This document shows positions 27,154 through 36,039 of a stretch of DNA of 64,000 nucleotides, one piece after another. The stretch covers positions 73,252-137,251 of the forward strand of contig NZ_CH672421.1 of the NCBI RefSeq assembly GCF_000152905.1. The letters run 5' to 3'. Under the pieces are notes generated by a model. That model was not told where the DNA came from and searched no databases. It was given only the letters and a program-made list of their open reading frames with translations. This DNA is from Nitrobacter sp. Nb-311A. Its GTDB lineage: Bacteria; Pseudomonadota; Alphaproteobacteria; Rhizobiales; Xanthobacteraceae. Within the stretch, counting starts at the first letter, position 1; the number at the start of each line of letters is the position of its first letter. A program made the translations under genes and the position numbers.

Positions 27154-28353
27154 TATCTACCGAAAGTATTCCTTCTCGCCGGTTGCCTCGGTCTCGCCGG
27201 TTCCCAGGCTTGTGCCGAAAGCGACTTCACCGCTTCGTTCCGGTTGCGCGGCGGATTCGATTCCAATCCGCTATTTTCAATCGGACAGAGCAGCGGCAGC
27301 GCGTTCGTCGCCGCCGACACGGCATTGGCTGCCGGTATGAAGGCCGACGGCTACACGCTGGGTGTCGCCGCGGAAGCGACTGCCACTCATTACGCGCATC
27401 CGCAGATCACGCCAGCGCGTGGCGGCAAGGTGATCCTGCGCGGTTCGATCGGCGATGACGATCTGAGGCTGGATTCCACATCGACCGTCGCCGATGTCAG
27501 CACCTACTCTCTACGCTCGGCCGAATTGATACAATCGGTCCGGGCGGAAGCCAGGCGCGGGCCGATTAAGTTGTTCGCGACCGCGGAGGGAGGCCGGTCG
27601 AGCCTGAATCAGGCCAACGCGATCTTTCAGGATTTTCTCCCCGACCCCCAGCAATATCTGCGAGGTACACTGATCCCCGGCGTTAGTCTCGTCCGTGGGA
27701 AGTTCGAAGTCGGTGCGTCCGTGAACCTGTCGGCACGGCGCTACCTGCGGGAGTTCGATGTGTTCGGCTATCGTCGCGACAATGAGAGGGTGCAACCGTT
27801 TCTGTTCGCCAAGTATAGCGGTGATGCCGTGACCGCCTTCGGCTCCGTCTCACGGTTGTACGGGACATGGCACGATCCCGATTTTACCAATGTCGATCGA
27901 ATTCTGTTCGATGCGAGTTTAAGCTGGCGTGCAGCGCCTTTTGGGATTGATCTGACGGCATGGCGACGTGCGAGCGAAACCACGTTTCCCATTTCGCCGA
28001 TCACGATCGACACCGCTTATTCAGCGAGGGTCTCGTGGAATTGGGAGCCGAAGGTGACGTTGGCCGCTTCAGTCGGCTATGCGGCGACGGAGTATCTGGA
28101 TTCGCCTTTCCGTGCGCGTACTCTTACGTATGGAATCGGCGCGATCCGTGACTTTGACAATGATCTGAGCGTCGGCATCGATGTCGCCTATGCAATGGGT
28201 GCGCTAATCTCGGGGGATGACTTGAGCGGGCTCGTGGTGATGTCGTCGATCACGAAGCGCTTTTCCGCCACTCCGTCGGAGTCGAACAAACATTCGGTCG
28301 TCGGACCAGCGGCGTGCGGACGGGAATGCCCCGTCCGCCTTCCATCACCCTAG
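27151..28353 (+). CDS. Outer-membrane beta-barrel protein, hypothetical
   Basis: A 400-aa exported protein: MYLPKVFLLAGCLGLAGSQA is a signal peptide, cleaved near ACAE. The rest alternates polar and hydrophobic residues in barrel-like strands (FTASFRLRGGFDSNPLF, VSWNWEPKVTLAASVGY, LTYGIGAIRDFDNDLSVG) and looks like an outer-membrane beta-barrel of the OMP b-brl/BBP2 sort. The exact family is not recognised. ATG 27151 is chosen; a GTG at 27142 adds three residues. Its stop codon touches the stop of the convergent CGCH mini-protein without a gap. A hairpin covers its start. Confidence 0.7.
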   Translation: MYLPKVFLLAGCLGLAGSQACAESDFTASFRLRGGFDSNPLFSIGQSSGSAFVAADTALAAGMKADGYTLGVAAEATATHYAHPQITPARGGKVILRGSIGDDDLRLDSTSTVADVSTYSLRSAELIQSVRAEARRGPIKLFATAEGGRSSLNQANAIFQDFLPDPQQYLRGTLIPGVSLVRGKFEVGASVNLSARRYLREFDVFGYRRDNERVQPFLFAKYSGDAVTAFGSVSRLYGTWHDPDFTNVDRILFDASLSWRAAPFGIDLTAWRRASETTFPISPITIDTAYSARVSWNWEPKVTLAASVGYAATEYLDSPFRARTLTYGIGAIRDFDNDLSVGIDVAYAMGALISGDDLSGLVVMSSITKRFSATPSESNKHSVVGPAACGRECPVRLPSP

Positions 28354-28611
28354 CTAGTGGCAGCCGCATCCGCCGCCGAGCAGTCCGCCCGAAGCAAGGC
28401 TGCGGCCGAGCACCGCGCCGAGCACGCCGCTTTTGCCCATGGTGACCGCGGTGTTGACAACCAGCGCGCCACGTCCGTTGAGCAGCCCGGCCACGCCGCC
28501 GCGGCCGGTCAGCACGTTCGCCCCGATGCCGATGCCCTGGCCCTTGTTGGCGAAAGCCGGCGCGCTCATGAACGCGCTGACGACTGCGGCGAGAACGAGA
28601 ATTTTCTTCAT
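28354..28611 (-). CDS. Small secreted Gly-rich protein with C-terminal CGCH
   Basis: An 85-aa protein, not recognised. MKKILVLAAVVSAFMSAPAFA is a clear signal peptide, so the mature part of about 64 residues is exported. It is very Gly-rich, with TGRGGVAGLLNGRGALV and GVLGAVLGRSLASGGLLGG, and ends GGGCGCH: two Cys and a His in the last four residues, a likely metal or heme-type ligand set or a site for modification. ATG 28611 has aaggag 7 nt upstream. The 97-aa in-frame alternative from 28647 lacks a ribosome site. A short hairpin, atgcgc/gcgcat, lies just upstream of the ribosome site. Confidence 0.72.
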   Translation of the reverse strand: MKKILVLAAVVSAFMSAPAFANKGQGIGIGANVLTGRGGVAGLLNGRGALVVNTAVTMGKSGVLGAVLGRSLASGGLLGGGCGCH

Positions 28612-28747
28612 GACGGTTCTCCTTGTTAGATGCGCGACATTGCGCATGAGGAGAACATCCGCTGGTCAAACCGCTACTTCAAGTTGTACTATAAACTGAC
28701 CTTAAATACCTCGTATAATCCAAGTATATACACGAATTATACTTGAA
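28612..28747 (-). promoter_or_regulatory. AT-rich upstream region with CAAGTATA inverted repeat
   Basis: About 136 bp, much richer in A+T than its surroundings. caagtata (28721-28728) and tatacttg (28738-28745) form an 8-bp inverted repeat with a 9-bp spacer, typical of a dimeric regulator's operator. Nearer the gene, atgcgc (28630-28635) and gcgcat (28642-28647) form a small hairpin just before the aaggag ribosome site of the CGCH protein. The regulator is unknown. Confidence 0.5.
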
Positions 28748-29794
28748 CTATATACCCCCATGCCTCGGGAAAAAACCCATGTGGCCCGAACGGGATCGGC
28801 CTGCAAACCGATCCTTCCATGCCGGTAATGCATCCGGAAATGGAAGTGCTTTCGCTTCATAGACGCCGCGTGCGATCGCGCGAGCCACCGTGTTGGCCGC
28901 GACCATTCCGAGCTCGGTCAGTCCGACGAGTGGATCGAGTGGTTTGGCCCCTGTAGCGGCAGCGAATACGATATCGCCGTCTAGCGGAGCGTGAACTGGA
29001 TAAATCGCCCGTGCGAAACCGGTTTGCGCCATGATCGCAAGCCGTCTGGCTTGTGGCTTGGTGAGCAGGGCATCGGTGACGACGATGGCGAGTGAGGTGT
29101 TTTCACCGGCATTCGCTGTCGCTCCGCCCTTCAATCGCATCGCCAGCATCTCCGGCGTGAACGACGGCGGCAACCCGCGTCCGCCGTATTCGCCGCCGGA
29201 TTCAAATGGCGCCGCCCAGAACCAGGGGCCGTCTCCCACTGTAACGCTGCCGACGGCATTCACCACGGCGAGCGCTGCCACCCGCACGCCGCTTGGCGTG
29301 GCCGCCGAAGCGGAGCCGATCCCGCCCTTCAAGTTGGCGGTCGTCGCGCCGAGGCCGGCGCCGGTGCTGCCGAGCGCGAAATCGTCTCCAGCCGCTGCTG
29401 CCGCGGCGTAGCCGAGATCGCGATAGGGCGCGAAACGGCCCCACTTCTTGTCGCCACCGTTCAGGAGATCGAACACGACGGCGCCGGGCACAATGGGGAT
29501 GACAGCGTCGCCGATCGCAAAGCCGCGCCCCTGTTCGGCGAGCCAGGCCTGAACGCCGCCGCCGGACTCGATCCCGAAAGCGGAGCCGCCTGACAGCGTG
29601 AGTGCGTCGATCCGCTCTACCGTATTGACCGGGTCGAGCAGGGTGCTGTCGCGCGTGCCCGGTCCCCCACCACGCACGTCCATCGCGGCGACGATCGGGG
29701 CATCGAAAAGCACCGCCGTGACGCCTGACGCCAGCCGCGCATCGTCTGCGTGGCCGACGCGGACCCCGGAAATGTCGGTGAGCAGGTTCTTCAT
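28748..29794 (-). CDS. P1-family (S58, DmpA-like) peptidase
   Basis: A 348-aa self-processing Ntn-hydrolase of the DmpA/BapA class, which cleaves short peptides or beta-peptides after maturation. It opens LTDISGVRVGHADDARLASG, followed by DVRGGGPGTRDSTLLDP and LSGGSAFGIESGGGVQAWL. The mature-beta-subunit nucleophile Ser/Thr is expected in the NAGENTSLAIVVTDALL block. Substrate is unknown. It sits between the CGCH mini-protein (same strand) and the divergent ccdA gene. Confidence 0.88.
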   Translation of the reverse strand: MKNLLTDISGVRVGHADDARLASGVTAVLFDAPIVAAMDVRGGGPGTRDSTLLDPVNTVERIDALTLSGGSAFGIESGGGVQAWLAEQGRGFAIGDAVIPIVPGAVVFDLLNGGDKKWGRFAPYRDLGYAAAAAAGDDFALGSTGAGLGATTANLKGGIGSASAATPSGVRVAALAVVNAVGSVTVGDGPWFWAAPFESGGEYGGRGLPPSFTPEMLAMRLKGGATANAGENTSLAIVVTDALLTKPQARRLAIMAQTGFARAIYPVHAPLDGDIVFAAATGAKPLDPLVGLTELGMVAANTVARAIARGVYEAKALPFPDALPAWKDRFAGRSRSGHMGFFPRHGGI

Positions 29795-29944
29795 GATTCA
29801 GCCTCGCTTGTGGGTGGTGGGGAACGGCTCACGGGCAGAGGAGGACGCCCACGAGCCCGATTCAACCGATCACATCCGATCACAAATGTCGCGGGAAGAA
29901 CCGAAGCTCTTGCATCGCGAGGCGATGACAGGGCAAGTAGCCGC

Positions 29945-30679
29945 ATGATTCACGACGTTTCCGTTCCCGCCGCCATGGTCGCGGGTCTTGTCAGTTTCCT
30001 GTCGCCCTGCGTCCTTCCGCTGGTGCCGCCCTATCTGATCTATCTCACGGGCGCCACCATCGAACACGTTTCTAACGACGAGTCACCGAAGGCATCGAAG
30101 CGGGCCGTGATGCTTGCCGCCTTGATGTTTGTGTTCGGCTTTTCGACGGTCTTCGTCGCGCTGGGCGCGAGTGCGAGCTTCGTCGGTAGTTTGATCCGAG
30201 CCTGGTCGGCGCAATTGTCGATCGTCGCCGGCATCGTCATTATCGTCATGGGCCTGCACTTTCTCGGGCTGACCCGAATCGGCTTTTTGATGCGCGAGGG
30301 ACGGCTCACCGCGCCGAAGCCGGTCGGATTATGGGGCGCGTATGTGATGGGGCTCGCTTTCGCCTTCGGGTGGACGCCATGTATCGGGCCGATCCTGGCG
30401 GCGATCCTGTCGGTGGCGGCGGCGGAGGCCACTGTCGTAAAGGGAGCCGGTTTGCTTGCGGTGTATTCGGCCGGCCTCGGCATTCCGTTCCTGCTGGCGG
30501 CATTCATGATTGAACAGTTTTCCTCGCTGCTCAACCGGATGAAGCGTCATCTTATCAAGATAGAACGGGGAATCGGCGTGCTGATGGTGTTGACCGGAAT
30601 TGCATTTCTCACCGGAACGATCTCCAACGTCAGCATCTGGCTGCTGGAGACCTTTCCGGCGCTACAGAATTTCGGATGA
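29945..30679 (+). CDS. ccdA: Cytochrome c biogenesis protein CcdA
   Basis: Inner-membrane thiol-disulfide transporter of 244 aa that moves electrons from cytoplasmic thioredoxin to periplasmic apocytochrome c and other partners. Six or so helices; the two redox Cys lie in FLSPCVLPLVPPY (near residue 21) and FGWTPCIGPILAA (near 150). GLVSFLSPCVLPL is the family mark. ATG 29945 is chosen; an upstream reading from 29750 is in the preceding gene's territory and unlike the family. It is monocistronic; no ccm genes are nearby. Confidence 0.93.
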   Translation: MIHDVSVPAAMVAGLVSFLSPCVLPLVPPYLIYLTGATIEHVSNDESPKASKRAVMLAALMFVFGFSTVFVALGASASFVGSLIRAWSAQLSIVAGIVIIVMGLHFLGLTRIGFLMREGRLTAPKPVGLWGAYVMGLAFAFGWTPCIGPILAAILSVAAAEATVVKGAGLLAVYSAGLGIPFLLAAFMIEQFSSLLNRMKRHLIKIERGIGVLMVLTGIAFLTGTISNVSIWLLETFPALQNFG

Positions 30680-30688
30680 TAGGAGGGG

Positions 30689-30841
30689 GTGTTTGACTTT
30701 TACTCTCGCCCGGCAGAGGAGATATTCATTAAGGATGTCCCGTCGCCTCCGGAAGAGATAAAATGCAATGATCGCGTGCAGATCGTGATGAGGCGCACAA
30801 GGTCTTCCCCCGCTTTCGTGGAAACGATTGCCAAGAATTGA
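30689..30841 (+). CDS. Possible small ORF after ccdA
   Basis: GTG 30689 to TGA 30841 would encode 50 aa (MFDFYSRPAEEIFIKDVPSP...). A strong aggagggg stretch lies upstream but only 2 nt from the GTG, too close for good initiation. No family was recognised. It may be a remnant or chance. Confidence 0.25.
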   Translation: MFDFYSRPAEEIFIKDVPSPPEEIKCNDRVQIVMRRTRSSPAFVETIAKN

Positions 30842-30856
30842 GAGGAGCGCCGTGAT

Positions 30857-31972
30857 TCAGATGGCAGGGTCGATCTCGGCATAGTTGCCTTTGTCATCCC
30901 ACTTGTAGATGACATAGTCGATCTTCTTGATGTCACCTTTCGCATCAAATTCCAACTTGCCGAGAACGGTGTCCCACGCGCCTGCCTTGATGACTTTCAT
31001 CACCTTCATGGGATCCGTCGTACCCGCTTTCGCAACGGCCTGTGCCCACACCTGCATCGCGGCATAAGTGTAGAGTGTGTAGCCTTCCGGATCGATGCCC
31101 CTGGCCCTGAATTTTTCAACGATCGCCTTGGCTGTCGGCTTGTTGCGCGGATCCGGGCCGAAAGTGAAGAGCGTACCCTCGGCAAGCGGACCGGTGATGG
31201 AGGCAAACTTCTTGTCGTTCAGGGCGTCGCCCGCCATCAGAATGGTCTTGAGGCCCTGATCACGCATCTGGCGCAAGATCAGTCCGGCCTCCTGATAATA
31301 GCCTCCGATGAACACCAGATCGATGCTGTCGCGCTTCAGACGGGATACGATGGAGTTAAAATCCTTGTCGCCCTTGTTGTAGGATTCGAACATCTTCTCC
31401 TGGAATCCAGCCTTGTTTAGCGCCTTCTTGATTTCGTCGGCGAGACCCTTGCCGTAGGTGGTCTTGTCGTTGAGGATGGCGACGTTCTTGTCCTTGAAGT
31501 TTTTGATGATGTATTCGGCGGCCACGATGCCTTGCTGGTCGTCGCGTCCGCAGACGCGCAGCACGTTCCACAGCTTGCGTTCCGTGAACTGAGGATTGGT
31601 GGTGGCCGGTGTGATCTGCAATACGTTGCCATCAGCGTAGGCTTCGGAAGCCGGAATGGATGATGACGAGCAGAAATGCCCGGCGACGAACGGAATGCCC
31701 CGGCTTGCGATTCGTTCAGCGATGGAGCGCGCTTGTTTCGGGTCGCAGGCATCGTCGCCGACAAACAGCGTCAGCTTTTTGTTAAGCACGCCGCCCCCAT
31801 TGTTGGCATCGACGAGGAACTGTTCGGCGCCGTTCTGCAATTGGCGACCGAAAGCGGACTCGCTGCCCGTCATCGGGCCGGCCACCGCGACGGTGATATC
31901 CTGGGCGAAAGTCGGGACCGAGAGCGTGAGGAAGGCGCAAAGGGCCAGACCGATCAGCTTCAATGATTTCAT
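30857..31972 (-). CDS. livK: Branched-chain amino-acid ABC transporter, substrate-binding protein
   Basis: Periplasmic binding protein of 371 aa with a signal peptide (LIGLALCAFLTLSVPTFAQ) and the LIVBP core: ITVAVAGPMTGSESAFG, FVGDDACDPKQARSIAERI, FVAGHFCSSSSIPASEAYA, QITPATTNPQFTE, and VAILNDKTTYGKGLA. It binds Leu/Ile/Val-like or related hydrophobic amino acids. It lies about 180 bp downstream of livF on the same strand and completes the system. The precise substrate is not readable. Confidence 0.92.
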   Translation of the reverse strand: MKSLKLIGLALCAFLTLSVPTFAQDITVAVAGPMTGSESAFGRQLQNGAEQFLVDANNGGGVLNKKLTLFVGDDACDPKQARSIAERIASRGIPFVAGHFCSSSSIPASEAYADGNVLQITPATTNPQFTERKLWNVLRVCGRDDQQGIVAAEYIIKNFKDKNVAILNDKTTYGKGLADEIKKALNKAGFQEKMFESYNKGDKDFNSIVSRLKRDSIDLVFIGGYYQEAGLILRQMRDQGLKTILMAGDALNDKKFASITGPLAEGTLFTFGPDPRNKPTAKAIVEKFRARGIDPEGYTLYTYAAMQVWAQAVAKAGTTDPMKVMKVIKAGAWDTVLGKLEFDAKGDIKKIDYVIYKWDDKGNYAEIDPAI

Positions 31973-32155
31973 TCGAGCGAGCCTCGCGGAGGTGGTCGGG
32001 TTGTTTGCTGTTGCGCGGGCATTGTCCGATGATTTGCCGCCGGTGTCATGGATAAAATTCTTGAGCGCCGTTTTTACTGGGTCATCGTCACTCGGTCCCG
32101 CCTGGTCAGTGGAGCGGATTCGTATTCGTCGCTGGTCGGGCGAGTGGTGCTCACC

Positions 32156-32899
32156 TCAGGCGTGGCGGCCGCCTTCGAGATAGGCCGCGCGGATTTCCGG
32201 GCGTTGCAGCAGCTCCATGCCATCGCCGCTCATCGTGATCAGCCCGTTGACCATCACATAGCCGCGATGGGCGAGGCGAAGGGCATGATTGGCGTTCTGC
32301 TCGACGATCAGCACTGTGAGACGGTCCTCGCAGTTCAATGTGCGGATGGCGCTGAAAATTTGCCGGGTGATCAGCGGCGCGAGACCAAGCGAGGGCTCGT
32401 CCAGCAATAACAGGCGCGGGCGGCTCATCAGCGCGCGACCGATCGCCAGCATCTGCTGCTCTCCACCGGACAGGGTGCCGCCGCGCTGCTCCATGCGTTC
32501 CTGGAGGCGCGGGAACAGGTTTAGTACCCGCTCGAGGCTGACGGCTCGCTCGGCCTTGCTGCCGGGCGTGGCGTCCGCGCCCATCTGCAAATTCTCTCTG
32601 ACGGTCATGCGCGGAAAGATGCGTCGCCCTTCCGGGGATTGCGCGATGCGCAGCCGCGCTACCTCATGCGTCGGCATCGAGCTGATGTTCTGGCCGTCGA
32701 ACAGGATTTCGCCGGCGCGGGCGCGGGGACGGCCAAAAATGGTCATCATCAAGGTCGATTTTCCGGCGCCGTTAGCGCCGATCAGCGCGACGATCTCGCC
32801 GGCCTGGATATCGAGATCGATGCCCTTCAGTGCTTCGATCTTGCCATAGGCGGCGCGAAGCCCGCGAATGGCGAGCAGGGGCGTTGTCGCGGCGCTCAT
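32156..32899 (-). CDS. livF: ABC transporter ATPase LivF
   Basis: One of two ATPases of the branched-chain amino-acid uptake system, 247 aa. Walker A GANGAGKSTLM, signature LSGGEQQMLAIGRALMSRP and Walker B LLLLDEPSLGLAP are visible. It overlaps livG by 4 bp (32896-32899), as in most liv operons. Cytoplasmic, membrane-associated. Confidence 0.94.
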   Translation of the reverse strand: MSAATTPLLAIRGLRAAYGKIEALKGIDLDIQAGEIVALIGANGAGKSTLMMTIFGRPRARAGEILFDGQNISSMPTHEVARLRIAQSPEGRRIFPRMTVRENLQMGADATPGSKAERAVSLERVLNLFPRLQERMEQRGGTLSGGEQQMLAIGRALMSRPRLLLLDEPSLGLAPLITRQIFSAIRTLNCEDRLTVLIVEQNANHALRLAHRGYVMVNGLITMSGDGMELLQRPEIRAAYLEGGRHA

Positions 32900-33732
32900 G
32901 CGCCGCTCTCCATCACGGCGGCGGCGGTGTCCTCGTCGGCGCCGAGATAGGCTGCGATGACCTTTGGATCGTCGCGCACCGCGCGCGGGGTGCCGTCGGC
33001 GATCTTGACGCCATGGTCGAGCACGACGATGTGGTCGGAGATTTCCATCACCACGCTCATGTCGTGTTCGATCAAAAGGATCGAAGTGCCGAAGTCGCTG
33101 CGGATCGACAGCAAGAGTTCGCTCAAACCGGCGCTCTCGTTGGCATTGAGTCCCGCGGCTGGCTCGTCAAGGCAGAGCAGCGCGGGGTGCGCGCACATGG
33201 CGCGCGCGATTTCAAGGCGACGCTGGTCGCCGTAGGCCAGATTGCCCGCGGCGTCATCGGCGCGTTGCAGCAGGCCGATGCGGTCGAGCCAGTTGCGGGC
33301 TGAATCGATCGCCTGCCTTTCCGCGGACCGGAACGACGGAGCGCCTATCAAGCCAAGCAGGCCGAAGCCGGACGCACGCATCAAGACATTGTGCTGCGCG
33401 ACCATCAGGTTCTCCAGCGCCGTCATGCCGGGAAACAAGCGGATGTTCTGGAAGGTGCGCGCCACTTTAGCATACTTGCAGATGCGGAAATCACGCAGAC
33501 GATCAAGCCGGAAGGTCGCGCCGTCGTCGTGCACCAGGCGCATGGCGCCTTGCGAGGGCCGATAGAAACCGGTGACGCAGTTGAACACCGTGGTCTTGCC
33601 GGCGCCGTTCGGCCCGATCAGCGCGGTAATGTGGCGGCGCTGCGCGGTGAACGACAGTTCGTTGATGGCGAGGATGCCTCCGAAGCGCATCGTCAATCCG
33701 TCAACGGAGAGAATGGGAGCAGGCGTCGTCAT
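32896..33732 (-). CDS. livG: ABC transporter ATPase LivG
   Basis: Second ATPase of the liv system, 278 aa. Walker A GPNGAGKTTVFN, signature LAYGDQRRLEIARAM and Walker B LLCLDEPAAGLNANE are present; the LivG mark is the long N-terminal DGLTMRFGGILAINELSF and the AVRDDPKVIAAYLG end. It overlaps livM (33729-33732) and livF by 4 bp each, so translation is tightly coupled. Confidence 0.94.
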   Translation of the reverse strand: MTTPAPILSVDGLTMRFGGILAINELSFTAQRRHITALIGPNGAGKTTVFNCVTGFYRPSQGAMRLVHDDGATFRLDRLRDFRICKYAKVARTFQNIRLFPGMTALENLMVAQHNVLMRASGFGLLGLIGAPSFRSAERQAIDSARNWLDRIGLLQRADDAAGNLAYGDQRRLEIARAMCAHPALLCLDEPAAGLNANESAGLSELLLSIRSDFGTSILLIEHDMSVVMEISDHIVVLDHGVKIADGTPRAVRDDPKVIAAYLGADEDTAAAVMESGA

Positions 33733-35153
33733 CCACGGCCTTCCTTGACCAGCGACGACGCTATCTCGGTCTGTTTTTGCAGGAACACGGTGGGAGCGCG
33801 GTGGCTGACGAGGCCGCGCGGCCGCCAGATCATCAACAGCACCATGACTCCGCCGAACACCAGCATGCGAAACTGGTCGAGGCCGCGAAACAACTCGAAC
33901 CCACCGATCATCGCAATCGCGGCGAGCGCCACGCCGAGCTGCGAGCCCATCCCGCCCAGGACGACGATGGCGAGCACCAGCGCCGATTCCTGAAAGGTGA
34001 AGGACTCGGGGCTGATGAAGCCCTGCCGGGTCGCGAAGAACGCGCCCGCGAAGCCGCCGAACATCGCGCCGATGGCGAAGGCCGAGAGTTTTGTTGTGGT
34101 GATGTTGATGCCGAGCGCCCGGCAGGCGACCTCATCCTCGCGCATTGCTTCCCACGCGCGGCCGATCGGTAGTCGCCGCAGTCGTATGGTGACCCAGTTC
34201 GTCAGCAGCGCCAGCGCCAGGATGATGTAGAACAGGAAGACGAGGCGATGCGTGGGCGAGAACGGCACGCCGATCAGCGCCGCGAAGCCGTCTTCGCCCG
34301 GTGTGAGCGGGATGCCGAACACGGTGGGGCGCGGGATGCCGCTGATCCCGTTCGGCCCGCCGGTCAGTTCCTGCCAGTTGAGGATGACCAGCCGGATGAT
34401 CTCGCCGAACGCCAGCGTGACGATCGCGAGATAGTCGCCGCGAAGCCGCAACACCGGGAAGCCGAGCAGCATGCCCCAGAATGCGGCGAGCAGGCCGGAG
34501 ACCGGCAATAGCACCCAGAACGCCCAGGGGCCGGGTTGAAGGAAGTTGATCGCGATATAGGGAGAGGCTTCCGTGAAATATGGGAATGGCAGGCCGCTTT
34601 GCGCCAGCAGCGCGTAGGAGTAGGCGCCGACGGCGTAGAAAGCCACGTAGCCGAGATCGAGCAGTCCGGCGAGACCGACCACGATGTTGAGACCCCAACC
34701 CAACATCACATAGGTCAGGACGAGAATTCCAAGATCGAGCAGGTAGCGCTGATTGTAAAAGATCACCGGCACCAGCAGAGCGAAAAGCAGAAGAGCGGGC
34801 GTCAGCAGGCGGCCCAGCATCGCGAATGCACGGCGCACGGTTTCCGGCAGTTCGACAGGGCCGATGGATCCAGTCCAACGCTTGAGTGTTTCGACGATGA
34901 TGCTGCCGACGAACACTGCGCCGACTGCGGCCGCGAGTTCGCCGAACCGGGTCCAGTAGGTCAACTGTCCGGACGGGCCGGATTCGGTGCGGATGCCGAT
35001 CATGAGCGAGAACAGCACCAGCGCGAGCAACGCGCTCACGACCGCGTTCTTCATGATGAACACGATGCCACGATCGCGCACTGTGGTTTGTTGGCTCAGA
35101 GCGGGCGCTGCCACGTCCGGACCGTCAGACTTTTTCGATTTCAGGACGGCCAA
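33729..35153 (-). CDS. livM: ABC transporter permease LivM
   Basis: Inner-membrane permease of 474 aa with about ten helices. The LivM block YVMLGWGLNIVVGLAGLLDLGYVAFYAVGAY is split here as GLNIVVGLAGLLDLGYVAFY, with later LRGDYLAIVTLAFGEIIRLV and GMGSQLGVALAA. An N-terminal extension of roughly 100 residues, with two extra hydrophobic stretches, is typical of the longer LivM form. It overlaps livH by 29 bp and livG by 4 bp. Confidence 0.93.
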   Translation of the reverse strand: MAVLKSKKSDGPDVAAPALSQQTTVRDRGIVFIMKNAVVSALLALVLFSLMIGIRTESGPSGQLTYWTRFGELAAAVGAVFVGSIIVETLKRWTGSIGPVELPETVRRAFAMLGRLLTPALLLFALLVPVIFYNQRYLLDLGILVLTYVMLGWGLNIVVGLAGLLDLGYVAFYAVGAYSYALLAQSGLPFPYFTEASPYIAINFLQPGPWAFWVLLPVSGLLAAFWGMLLGFPVLRLRGDYLAIVTLAFGEIIRLVILNWQELTGGPNGISGIPRPTVFGIPLTPGEDGFAALIGVPFSPTHRLVFLFYIILALALLTNWVTIRLRRLPIGRAWEAMREDEVACRALGINITTTKLSAFAIGAMFGGFAGAFFATRQGFISPESFTFQESALVLAIVVLGGMGSQLGVALAAIAMIGGFELFRGLDQFRMLVFGGVMVLLMIWRPRGLVSHRAPTVFLQKQTEIASSLVKEGRG

Positions 35154-36039
35154 GCAGGCCGGTCGGCATGAAAATCAGCACGACGATCAGGATGGAGAAG
35201 GCGGCGACATCCTTATACTCGATCGAAAAGTAAGCCGACCAGAACGTCTCGATCAATCCGATCGCGAGCCCCCCGAGCATCGCACCGGGCAGCGAACCGA
35301 TGCCGCCGAGAACCGCGGCCGTGAATGCCTTGATGCCGGCGACGAAACCCATGAAGAAATCAACCAGGCCATAATACAGCAGGTACATCATGCCGGCGAC
35401 GGCAGCGAGTGACGCGCCGATCACGAAGGTCATCGAGATGGTGCGATCGACATTTACGCCGAGCAGCGCCGCCATGGTCTGGTCCTGCTCGCAGGCGCGC
35501 ATGTCACGGCCGAAGCGCGTGCGCGACACGATGTAGCTGAAGATCGCGAGCAGGACGATGGTGGTGACCATCACCACGATCTGGACGTTGGAGAGCTGAA
35601 CCGCGAAGTTTCCGGAATCGCGCAGCGTGTAGCCGCCGGTGATGAGCGGCGGGATGGGCTTGACCTGTGCCCCCTGGGAAACCTGCGAAAAATTCATGAG
35701 CACGAACGACATGCCGATCGCCGACAGCAGCGGAGCGAGTCGAAACGACTGGCGCAGGGGCCTGTAGGCGATGCGCTCGACGACCCAGCCGTAAACGGCG
35801 GTGACGGCCATTGAAACAATGAGCATGACGAGCAGGATCAGCGGCACGGCGGAGAGGCCCATCGACACCAGGATCAGGAAGGTGATCAGCGCGATGAAAC
35901 CGCCGATCATGAAGATGTCGCCGTGAGCGAAATTGATCATGCCGACGATGCCGTAAACCATCGTATAGCCGATCGCGATCAGCCCGTAGATCGAGCCGAG
36001 CACGACGCCATTGATGAGTTGCTGGGCAAAATAGTCCAT
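35125..36039 (-). CDS. livH: ABC transporter permease LivH
   Basis: Inner-membrane permease of 304 aa, first gene of livH-livM-livG-livF. It starts MDYFAQQLINGVVLGSIYGL then IAIGYTMVYGIVGMINFAHGDIFM, the LivH signature, and carries FMGFVAGIKAFTAAVLGGIG. ATG 36039 fits family N-termini; a longer reading from 36123 adds 28 unrelated residues. It lies beside a 430-bp intergenic region that should carry the operon promoter. Confidence 0.94.
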   Translation of the reverse strand: MDYFAQQLINGVVLGSIYGLIAIGYTMVYGIVGMINFAHGDIFMIGGFIALITFLILVSMGLSAVPLILLVMLIVSMAVTAVYGWVVERIAYRPLRQSFRLAPLLSAIGMSFVLMNFSQVSQGAQVKPIPPLITGGYTLRDSGNFAVQLSNVQIVVMVTTIVLLAIFSYIVSRTRFGRDMRACEQDQTMAALLGVNVDRTISMTFVIGASLAAVAGMMYLLYYGLVDFFMGFVAGIKAFTAAVLGGIGSLPGAMLGGLAIGLIETFWSAYFSIEYKDVAAFSILIVVLIFMPTGLLGRPEIEKV

